The notes under the pieces were generated by a model. It searched no databases. It saw only the letters and a list, made by a program, of their open reading frames with translations, and had not been told where the DNA came from. From contig JBKDAN010000030.1 of NCBI GenBank assembly GCA_046316615.1, positions 1 through 64,000 on the forward strand: a stretch of DNA of 64,000 nt, given 5' to 3'. This stretch comes from BJHL01 sp040378885 (GTDB taxonomy: Bacteria > Planctomycetota > Phycisphaerae > Phycisphaerales > UBA1924). This document shows, in pieces, positions 43,009 through 50,309 of the stretch. How positions within the stretch are numbered: position 1 is the stretch's first letter; each line of letters starts with the position of its first letter. The position numbers and the translations under genes were made by a program.

Positions 43009-44241
43009 TTACGCCCGCAACTCAGCGGGCAGGCCATCGGCCGCCACGGGCCACCGAGCCACCAGACCCCGCCAATCATCGCTGGCGATAGTCTGACGCA
43101 CATCCAACATGAAGCGTTGGAAGTGACGCAGGTTATGCAGGCTGACCAGAATCGGCCCCAACATCTCCCCCGCCATGAACAAGTGCCGAATGTAACCCCG
43201 GGTAAATCCACCCCCGCACGCCGTGCAGTCGCACCCCGCCTCGATGACCTCCTGGCTCCGTTCGTGCTTCGCATTCCGCAGCCGCAGTTGGCCGCTCGAG
43301 CAGAATGCACTCGCATTTCGCCCATTCCGCGTCGGCAGCACGCAGTCAAACATGTCAACCCCCGCCAACACCGCCGCCAGTAGGTCGCGCTCGTACCCCA
43401 CGCCCATCAAATATCTCGGCTTGTTCTCGGGCATCAGCGGCGCGGTATGCCGCACCACCGTCGCGATCGCCTCCGGACTCTCCCCCACCGCCACGCCGCC
43501 AATCGCATAACCCGGCAGATCAATCCCGCAAATCCGCTCGACACTCCAAGTCCGCTGCTCGAGGTCCGTCCCGCCCTGCACAATGCCAAACAGCGATTGT
43601 TCATCCTTGCGCGCATGCGCCGCCTTGCACCGCTCCAGCCATCGAACCGTGCGCTCGTTTGCCAAACGCAGCCGCGCGTGCAGGTCCTTCACCTGCTTGC
43701 CACCCACCTTGTCCCGCGTCGCCGCACTCTCAATCCGATGCGCCTGCGCCGCATCCTTCTCCTCACTCTCCGGCGCAATGCTCGGCGGACAGTCATCAAA
43801 CGCCATCAAGATGTCTGGCCCCAGCTCGTTCTGCACCTGCATTGCCCGCTCAGGCGTCAATCGCACCATCGCCCCATCAATGATGGACTTGAACGTCACC
43901 CCGTCATCATCCACCTTGTTCATCGCCGACAGCGAATACGCCTGATACCCGCCCGAATCCGTCAGAATCGGCCCGTCCCACTTCATGAACGCATGCACCC
44001 CGCCCATGTCGCGAATCAGTTCGCTCCCGGGCCGCAGCATCAAGTGATACGTGTTGTTCAGAACAATCTGCGCCCCCGTCGCCGCCACATCGCGAGGCAA
44101 AAGCCCCTTCACGCTGCCCCGCGTCCCCACCGGCATGAACGCCGGCGTATCAAACGCCCCATGCAGCGTCGTCACGCGTCCCCGCCGCGCACGCGACACA
44201 CCACTGCGCTGCGAAATCTCAAAAACAAGCGGCGATCCCAT
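43009..44241 (-). CDS. tgt: tRNA-guanine transglycosylase
   Basis: The 410-residue enzyme inserts queuine precursor at position 34 of GUN-anticodon tRNAs. Blocks in order: PAFMPVGTRGSVKGLLPRDV, NNTYHLMLRPGSELI, the substrate loop LTDSGGYQAYSLSAMNKVDD (usual form DSGGFQVFSL), LFGIVQGGTDLEQR, and the zinc motif CDCTACGGGFTRGYIRHLF. The order tgt-yajC-secDF is widespread and supports the call. The DSGGYQAYSL variant is the only oddity. Confidence 0.94.
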   Translation of the reverse strand: MGSPLVFEISQRSGVSRARRGRVTTLHGAFDTPAFMPVGTRGSVKGLLPRDVAATGAQIVLNNTYHLMLRPGSELIRDMGGVHAFMKWDGPILTDSGGYQAYSLSAMNKVDDDGVTFKSIIDGAMVRLTPERAMQVQNELGPDILMAFDDCPPSIAPESEEKDAAQAHRIESAATRDKVGGKQVKDLHARLRLANERTVRWLERCKAAHARKDEQSLFGIVQGGTDLEQRTWSVERICGIDLPGYAIGGVAVGESPEAIATVVRHTAPLMPENKPRYLMGVGYERDLLAAVLAGVDMFDCVLPTRNGRNASAFCSSGQLRLRNAKHERSQEVIEAGCDCTACGGGFTRGYIRHLFMAGEMLGPILVSLHNLRHFQRFMLDVRQTIASDDWRGLVARWPVAADGLPAELRA

Positions 44242-44287
44242 GCACGATCATACCGCTCGCAAGCCCACCGCCCGCAAGCTTTCAATC

Positions 44288-45208
44288 TCACTTGCGGTCA
44301 ATGCGAACCGTCATGTCCTGCGTGCTGCTCGTGCTCAATTCCCCAAGCCGCGTCGCTACCTGCATGCGCTGCGTCATCTCCATGCTCTTGAGCATCCCCG
44401 TGCGTGTATCCCAGTTGGCCACGCCCTTGATCGATCCGTCTTTGATCTCCGCCACGCCGCCCGTGGGCGAGCCCGCCAGCCCCACCGTGCCGCTGATGTC
44501 GAGCACCGCGTTGCCGCCTTCATGGCTCCGCAGCGTGTAGGTGTTCTTCAGGCTCATGTTGCCCATGCTGCCCTGCATCACGCTCTCATTCACCCAGCTC
44601 TCGCCGACCTTCGCAAAGCCGCTGCCGCCGCTGATGCTCAGAATGGGTCCAAACAGTCCCTTCACCACATCCGCCGCCGTGAACTGCTGCAGCGCCATCG
44701 GGTTGATTGCCGAGCCTGCCGGCACCTGCGGCGTCACCTTCGTGATCGCGCCGCGCTCATCCGTCTCGAGCGCAAGCGTCAGGCCCACCAAAGGCCGCAG
44801 CACCTTGCCCGTTTCATCATCTTCGTTTGCCGGCTGCGAGCTATCAAACTTGGTCGTCATCAGCGGGCTTGTCGCCTCGAACTTGATCGACTCATACACC
44901 ATGTCCAGCTTCGCCGTCCCATCCGCCTTGGCCTCGCGCACTTTGAGCGCCAGCCCCAGCGTCTGCTTCACCGTCTGAGCAATAGCGCCAGCTTCACCCG
45001 CCTGCTGGCTGCTGGTGATGTTCAGATCCATCGTGAATCGCGTCTGATCGCCCGTCTTGAACTTCGGACGCAGATCAACTCGGTCAGACGCCCGCGCATT
45101 CACGTCGGTGCCGTTCTGCGCAAACGCCGGTGACACGCCGCAAACCATCGCGCACGCCAACACCAGACCGCTCACACCAACCATGAACGACTTGCGAATA
45201 CGCGTCAT
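44288..45208 (-). CDS. Secreted protein of DUF6263-like type, function unknown
   Basis: The 306-residue product has a signal peptide (VSGLVLACAMVCGVSPAFA). The body is beta-rich, with patterns found in DUF6263-like proteins: RFTMDLNITSSQQAG, a central LTLALETDERGAITKVTPQV, and a closing IKGVANWDTRTGMLKSMEMT. No catalytic residues are apparent. It is read on the same strand as fabH but 171 bases away, and upstream of tgt by 46 bases. Confidence 0.65.
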   Translation of the reverse strand: MTRIRKSFMVGVSGLVLACAMVCGVSPAFAQNGTDVNARASDRVDLRPKFKTGDQTRFTMDLNITSSQQAGEAGAIAQTVKQTLGLALKVREAKADGTAKLDMVYESIKFEATSPLMTTKFDSSQPANEDDETGKVLRPLVGLTLALETDERGAITKVTPQVPAGSAINPMALQQFTAADVVKGLFGPILSISGGSGFAKVGESWVNESVMQGSMGNMSLKNTYTLRSHEGGNAVLDISGTVGLAGSPTGGVAEIKDGSIKGVANWDTRTGMLKSMEMTQRMQVATRLGELSTSSTQDMTVRIDRK

Positions 45209-45379
45209 GCCTTACCTCCACGTCGCCCGGCTCAACATCCAGCGAGGCGGCACGTGCACGCCTCTTCCAGACTGCTACCGCGCCGCAACCCCGTGGTTGC
45301 AGAATCCCGACGTCCAACCATCGGTTAGACACCGCCCCACCCCACAGGTTCCGTTGTCCCCCACACACGTGGCTTTACC

Positions 45380-46441
45380 TTACAGTTGCCACAAACTGCT
45401 GCCCCACGTCAGCCCGCCGCCAAACGCCAAGAACATCACCTTCTGTCCCTCGCGCACCCGTCCCGCAGCCCGCAGTTCATGCAGGCACAGCGGCACGCTC
45501 GCCCCCACCGTGTTCCCAAAGCGGTCGATGTTCACATACAGCTTGTCGTGCGGCAGCCCGAACCGCTCCCGCGCGCTCTCCAGAATCCGGCTGTTGCTCT
45601 GGTGGCACACAAACATGTCCACCTCTTCAACCTTCACGTGCGCCTTGTCCAGCGTCTCCTGAATCAGATTGCTGAACGTGCTCACCGCGAACTTGAACAC
45701 CGCCGCGCCGTTCATGTGCACCTTGTTCAGTTGCGGCGGATCAGTCATCACGCCGCCCGGAAAGTCCCGCGCGCACTTGGGCACGAAAATTTCCTTCCAT
45801 CCGCGCCCGTCGCTATGCATCGCCTGCGCGATAAGCCCCTTGCTCACATCATCAGTCGCGCGCAGCACCACGGCGCCCGCCGCATCCCCGAAGATGATCG
45901 CCGTCCCGCGTCCCGCGTTGTCGTAGCTCATCAGCGTGCTCAGCGTGTCTACGCCGACGATGCCGACGTTGCGATACGCCCCGCCGCGAATCAGATCGTG
46001 TGCGATGTTCAGCGAATACACAAATCCGCTGCACGCGCCGTTCAGATCAAAACTCCCCGCCGTCCCCACACCGATGATGTCGCAGATCAGGTTCGCCGTC
46101 GCCGGACACTGCATTTCTGAAGACATCGTCGCGCAGATCAAGAGGTCCAGATCCGCCGGCGCAAGCCGCGCTTCCGCCAGCGCATCCGTCAGCGCCTTCG
46201 CGCCGAGCGTCTTGGCGCTCTCGCCCTTCTCCGCGTCGATGATCCGCCGCTCACGAATGCCCGTGCGCTGCACGATCCACTCGTCGCTCGTGTCCATCAA
46301 CTTCATCAGGTCTTCGTTATTCAATCGCTTGCTGGGCAGCGCGATACCGCTGCCAGCCACGCGAACCCCCACCCGCCCGGCATACGTCCCCGTCCCCGGG
46401 CCATACGAGAAACCGCTGCGACGCGGGTCGTGATCCGTCAC
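45380..46441 (-). CDS. fabH: 3-oxoacyl-[acyl-carrier-protein] synthase III
   Basis: The 353-residue enzyme starts fatty-acid synthesis by condensing acetyl-CoA with malonyl-ACP. The catalytic Cys is in DLNGACSGFVYSLNI, the His in DMFVCHQSNSRILESAR, and the Asn in NIDRFGNTVGASVPL. The N-terminus has VRVAGSGIALPSKRLNNEDL. An extra 25 residues (DHDPRRSGFSYGPGTGTYAG) precede the fold. The GTG start overlaps the plsX stop (GTGA) and has GGAGGCAAGG upstream, so plsX-fabH is an operon, as in many bacteria. Confidence 0.95.
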   Translation of the reverse strand: MTDHDPRRSGFSYGPGTGTYAGRVGVRVAGSGIALPSKRLNNEDLMKLMDTSDEWIVQRTGIRERRIIDAEKGESAKTLGAKALTDALAEARLAPADLDLLICATMSSEMQCPATANLICDIIGVGTAGSFDLNGACSGFVYSLNIAHDLIRGGAYRNVGIVGVDTLSTLMSYDNAGRGTAIIFGDAAGAVVLRATDDVSKGLIAQAMHSDGRGWKEIFVPKCARDFPGGVMTDPPQLNKVHMNGAAVFKFAVSTFSNLIQETLDKAHVKVEEVDMFVCHQSNSRILESARERFGLPHDKLYVNIDRFGNTVGASVPLCLHELRAAGRVREGQKVMFLAFGGGLTWGSSLWQL

Positions 46442-47571
46442 ACCTTGCCTCCTTCGAGTTTCGTCTGCGCCAGAAACTCATCCAGCACAGGTTGCACTTC
46501 TTCCAACCGACGCACGATCTCCTGATTGACCGTCGTCCGTGCGAAATTCCGGCAGTTGCGAATCGCCGCACGAATGCTGCGTGCCTCACTGCTCCCGTGC
46601 GCGATGAAGCACACGCCGTTCACACCCAGCAGCGGCGCGCCGCCGGTTTCGTGATAGTCATTCTTCGCGTAAATGGACTTCACAATCGGCTCAAATCGAA
46701 CCATCAGGCCGGGGTCCTGCACCAGCAGTTCGTGCGCAATCGCCTTGAACAAGCTCCGCGCAAGTCCCTCCGCCGCCTTCAGCACGGTGTTGCCGACCAG
46801 CCCATCCGTGATGACCACATCGGCAACGCCTTCAAAGAAGTCGCGGCCTTCCACAAAGCCGATGTAGTTGATGCCGGGCGTCGCCCGCAGCAAGTCCCGG
46901 GTCTGCTTGATGAGCCCCGTCCCCTTGGCTTCTTCACTGCCGATGTTCATCAGCGCAACGCGCGGGTTCTTCAGCCCCAGCGTCTGCCGCGCCATCAGGT
47001 CCGACATCACGCCGTACTGCCACAGGTGCTCGGGCTTGGGTTCAGGGTTCGCGCCCGCATCCGTCAGAATCACATTCCCGTGAAACGCAGGAATCGTCAC
47101 CGCGATGCCCGGCCGAATCACACCGGGAAGCCGCCGCATGTGCAGCATCGCCGCCGCCACGCACGCGCCCGTGTTGCCGGCGCTCATCACCCCGTCACAG
47201 CGGCGTTCATGCCCTGGCGCACCCATCTGGTGCATCTTCACAATGCTGCTGTCCACCTTCTGCCGCACAGCCTTCGCCGCGCTGTCGCCCATCTCAATCA
47301 CTTCGCTGGCGTGAGCGATCTCAATGCGAGGATCATCCTCGGTAATGCCCTTCTCGTCCAGAAACTCGCGAATCAGTCCCGTCGGCCCCACCAGCACGAC
47401 CTTGTCCCCAGGCGACATGTCCTGCAGACTCAGAATCGCACCCTTCAGCACCGCATCCGGCGCATGGTCGCCGCCCATCACATCCACAGCAATACGCGTA
47501 GGACGCGGCTGCTGCCCGTGATCGCCATGATGACCGTTACTGCCAGACTGAACATGAACGCTGTGAGACAT
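46438..47571 (-). CDS. plsX: Phosphate acyltransferase PlsX
   Basis: The 377-residue enzyme makes acyl-phosphate for phosphatidic acid synthesis. Its start block is RIAVDVMGGDHAPDAVLKGA, followed by CDGVMSAGNTGACVAAAMLH, TDAGANPEPKPEHLWQYGVM, IGFVEGRDFFEGVADVVITD and GGAPLLGVNGVCFIAHGSSE. Before that lies a His/Gly/Gln-rich N-terminal stretch (HVQSGSNGHHGDHGQQPRPT) that is not typical. I start it at the ATG at 47571; the frame runs on to 47637 without a good ribosome site. It is coupled to fabH. Confidence 0.93.
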   Translation of the reverse strand: MSHSVHVQSGSNGHHGDHGQQPRPTRIAVDVMGGDHAPDAVLKGAILSLQDMSPGDKVVLVGPTGLIREFLDEKGITEDDPRIEIAHASEVIEMGDSAAKAVRQKVDSSIVKMHQMGAPGHERRCDGVMSAGNTGACVAAAMLHMRRLPGVIRPGIAVTIPAFHGNVILTDAGANPEPKPEHLWQYGVMSDLMARQTLGLKNPRVALMNIGSEEAKGTGLIKQTRDLLRATPGINYIGFVEGRDFFEGVADVVITDGLVGNTVLKAAEGLARSLFKAIAHELLVQDPGLMVRFEPIVKSIYAKNDYHETGGAPLLGVNGVCFIAHGSSEARSIRAAIRNCRNFARTTVNQEIVRRLEEVQPVLDEFLAQTKLEGGKV

Positions 47572-47668
47572 GAGGGAAAGGCTCTCCAGTTGACCTTGTC
47601 GCCCAGCGTATGCGGCCCCCGCTCGCCCCGAGAACACCCTCCCCTCCGCTTCTGCCGCTCCACAAACA

Positions 47669-47730
47669 AACGACGCACGGCTCCGGAGCCAGCCTCGCAG
47701 CGCGGGGCCTGCTCCTCACCGTGCGTCGTT
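47669..47730 (-). terminator. Hairpin terminator between the secreted-protein gene and plsX
   Basis: AACGACGCACGG (47669-47680) and CCGTGCGTCGTT (47719-47730) form a perfect 12-bp stem with a GC-rich 38-base loop. Read on the minus strand it is followed by TGTTTGTGG and lies about 30 bases after the upstream gene's stop. Confidence 0.5.
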
Positions 47731-47759
47731 CTCTCCTCCGTATGACATCCGCTTGCCGC

Positions 47760-48614
47760 TCAATCGCACGTGCCGCCGGCCAGCACGGCGAAGAAGTCAA
47801 TCACATCCTGGTCTTCCGGGAAGACGCCATTGTTGTTGAAGTCAATGTCGTTGCAAGCCGCGCACTCGCCGCCGGCCAGCACCGTGAAGAAGTCGATGAC
47901 ATCCTGGTCTTCCGGGAACACTTCGTTCTGATTGAAGTCGATGCTGTCACACGCCGGACCGGGCGTGCCAATCGTCACATTGTCATACGCCATGTCAAAG
48001 AACCCGGACACGTAGAAGTACCCCGGCTCCATCGTCGTGAAGTGCACTTCGTCAACGCTCGCCAGCACGCTCGCAAAAGTGCGATTTGCCGGCAGACGCG
48101 GGCCGAAGGTCGTCGGATCTTCGGCTCCCGTGCCCCCCCAGCCCGCCGGCAGCGCCACGCTGGTCGGATCCAAAGTCGCCGAGAACGTCTGCCAGTCTTC
48201 GAACCCGCCGTTCACGCTACCCAGCACCTTGTACACCGACACATACGGATAGCCCTCGGGCACGTTGTCGTAGTCACGCAGTTCCAACACGATGTTCCGC
48301 GGAGTCGCGTTGCCGAAAAAGTTCTGGATGAAGTACACGCGCACATCCGCGCTCAACGTCACTTCGTTGCCGTATCGCGATAAATTGCCAAGGAACGCCG
48401 CGTTGCTGTCCGTGCGCAGCTCCGTGCCCCACGTATCCACAAAGTTCTGCCACCGCAGATTACCCGTCGGGTTGCCGCCGTCCGCATCGGGAATGTCGTG
48501 CCCGTTCACGACCCACCCTTCGTTGCCGCTTTCAAACGCGACGCGCGTATCCACCGCCATCGCGTTCGCGCAGCAACCCGCTGCCACCACCATCGCTGCA
48601 ATGCCGCTCTTCAT
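47760..48614 (-). CDS. Secreted protein with dockerin-like C-terminal module
   Basis: The 284-residue product has a signal peptide (GIAAMVVAAGCCANAMA), then a beta-sandwich-like domain of about 200 residues (FESGNEGWVVNGHDIPDADG; VTLSADVRVYFIQNFFGNAT; YFYVSGFFDMAYDNVTIG) that looks like a carbohydrate-binding or laminin-G-type fold. The C-terminus has two Cys-linked calcium loops (CDSIDFNQNEVFPEDQDVID and CNDIDFNNNGVFPEDQDVID). AAGGAG precedes the ATG at 48614. It is transcribed alone, with a terminator hairpin after it. Confidence 0.75.
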   Translation of the reverse strand: MKSGIAAMVVAAGCCANAMAVDTRVAFESGNEGWVVNGHDIPDADGGNPTGNLRWQNFVDTWGTELRTDSNAAFLGNLSRYGNEVTLSADVRVYFIQNFFGNATPRNIVLELRDYDNVPEGYPYVSVYKVLGSVNGGFEDWQTFSATLDPTSVALPAGWGGTGAEDPTTFGPRLPANRTFASVLASVDEVHFTTMEPGYFYVSGFFDMAYDNVTIGTPGPACDSIDFNQNEVFPEDQDVIDFFTVLAGGECAACNDIDFNNNGVFPEDQDVIDFFAVLAGGTCD

Positions 48615-48999
48615 GACTGACTCCTTCTTCGTGCTTCCCGCCAGCAACCCAGGCCTGCCGCCGCGCTCGTCGCCCGATGCAACAAAGCCGCCGCGCGTCC
48701 TGTCGATGTCTCGTCTCACTCTGCTGTCTGTACTTCAGCCGTTCGCGCCGCGGAAACGCTCTCGCGTCCACCGCCGACATGCAACAGGCCGCGACTCGCG
48801 CTGCCCGCACTCGCACGTCACTGGCCTCTAAGGCCCAGACCGGCACCCCGCGCGCCTCCTGCGCTGCACGACTCCCGCCATCCTACAGCAACTTGCTCCG
48901 CCGTCAAGAAGTTTCCCGGAAACTTCCCAGAATTTTCTTGGATTTCCCGACCCGCCTGCTATATTCGATCAGCTCACCCGGCCGATCCTTCCCTTTCCC
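48615..48999. promoter_or_regulatory. Divergent control region with palindromic operator and promoter
   Basis: The stretch has no gene. Toward the plus strand a TTGGAT (48938-48943) and a TATATT (48960-48965) are 16 bases apart and form a plausible promoter for the gene at 49000. A perfect 8-bp-arm palindrome, AAGTTTCCCGGAAACTT (48909-48925), lies just upstream of it and could be a repressor or activator site. The GC-rich 48640-48850 part shows nothing I can name. Confidence 0.5.
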
Positions 49000-49431
49000 A
49001 TGCCCTCTCCCGTCGCCCAAACCCCTGTCTCTTCAGCACTTGAAGTCCGCATCGTCCGCTCGGGTGATGATCTCCTGCGCTCCCTCACGGCCCTGATGGA
49101 CACCATCCCGGGCAAGCCCCAAGGCCCGCAAGCCCTCGCCGATACCCTCGGGATCGACAAAGTCCTCGCCAGCCGCATGCTCAAGGCCGTCCGCGCTGCC
49201 GACCCGATCGCCGCACTGCACCGCATGCCTGGCCCCGAGCCCCTCCGCCGCGTCGTCAACGCTGCCGGCAATCTTGGCGCGCCCGCCGAACTCATCGCCA
49301 GCGCGTCCGCCGCTGTCGCCGATTTTGAGCAGCTCATCCGTCAGGAGTTTGGTGACCGCGGCTCACTCGACGCGATCGTGAGCGGCTGGATTCCGCAGGC
49401 CCGCCGCGAGTTCGAAATCCGCCGCAAGTAA
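49000..49431 (+). pseudogene. N-terminal part of a conserved planctomycete protein, cut by in-frame TAA
   Basis: The 143-residue reading frame (LEVRIVRSGDDLLRSLTALM; QALADTLGIDKVLASRMLKA; FERIGDRGSLDAIVSGWIPQ-like segment) ends in a TAA at 49429-49431. The same frame then opens again with SAFRAMSQLRC and continues through 49447-50229. I remember a single protein of about 400 residues in Phycisphaerae covering both halves, with Gln or another residue at the stop. The N-terminal half has an HTH-like region near residues 40-70. The TAA could be a CAA-to-TAA nonsense mutation or a true split into two genes. Confidence 0.6.
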
Positions 49432-49446
49432 TCAGCCTTTCGCGCC

Positions 49447-50229
49447 ATGAGTCAGCTCCGCTGCGTTGAAGCCGATGCGCTCATGGCAACCGTCTTCCTC
49501 CACCCCAGCTCCGACGGCGAAAATCTCGACGTCGTCTGGCTCAACGGGCTCAAGGGCGTGCGTCGCCTGCGTCCCGGCGCAGTGGTCAAACTCGCTTCAC
49601 GCAAGATCGATCCGTCCAATCCCGCGCGCAAGCCCTGCACGCTCGAAGGTCGTCACGTCGAGGACTACGCAGGCCTCTTGCTCAGCGAGTTCTGCTCCTC
49701 CCCCACGCCTGCTCTCAACATCCATCGCACCGACACCGTCGTGCACTACTCGCTCGCGGGTGATGCGTTCGGCCCCGGCTCCGCGGTCGATCTCAGCTAC
49801 GCCGAAGTGAATCGTGCCGAGATCAATCGCTACGCGCGCCCCGGCCCCACGCGCCGCGCATACGTCTTCGCCGAAGCATCCGTTCCCGCCAGCGTGCTGC
49901 AGTTTGATGCAATCGTCCACGAAGACGTCTACCCAGGCGACCCGCCGGGCGTGCGTGTCTACGACACGTCGTTCGAAGGCATCGCCAGCGTGAATGACCG
50001 CTCACGCGACATCGATCGTCTCGACGTGCACGAAACAGTCGAGAACATGGGCACCGGCCTGGCTCGCTTCCGCAGCGCAGACATTCCCCGTTACAGCGAA
50101 ATGCTCGCACGCGTCTGCCGTGAGCTGCGCTGGGATGAACGCCGCCTCCGCGGCTATCGCTGCCGCGTCGAGTTCCCCGTGTATGGCTCGCAAGTCACGA
50201 TGGACTTCGCCATCCCCCACCGTTCCTGA
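49447..50229 (+). pseudogene. C-terminal part of the same conserved planctomycete protein
   Basis: The 260-residue frame starts at an internal ATG with no ribosome site in the 15 bases after the TAA. It reads like the continuation of 49000-49431: FLHPSSDGENLDVVWLNGLK, VDLSYAEVNRAEINRYA, VPASVLQFDAIVHEDVYPGD, RDIDRLDVHETVENMGTGLA. These blocks are conserved in my memory of the family but have no assigned role. If the stop is real and no reinitiation occurs, the gene is inactive. A bidirectional terminator follows at 50254-50279. Confidence 0.55.
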
Positions 50230-50253
50230 CGATGACACGATGACTCCACGAAA

Positions 50254-50279
50254 AAACCCGGCGATCACTCGCCGGGTTT
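50254..50279. terminator. Bidirectional intrinsic terminator
   Basis: AAACCCGGCGA and TCGCCGGGTTT form an 11-bp stem around TCAC. On the minus strand TTTTTTCGTGG follows, and on the plus strand TTTCTTCATCG. It sits between converging genes and serves both. Confidence 0.85.
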
Positions 50280-50309
50280 CTTCATCGTGTATTCATCGTG
50301 TCAACCAAC

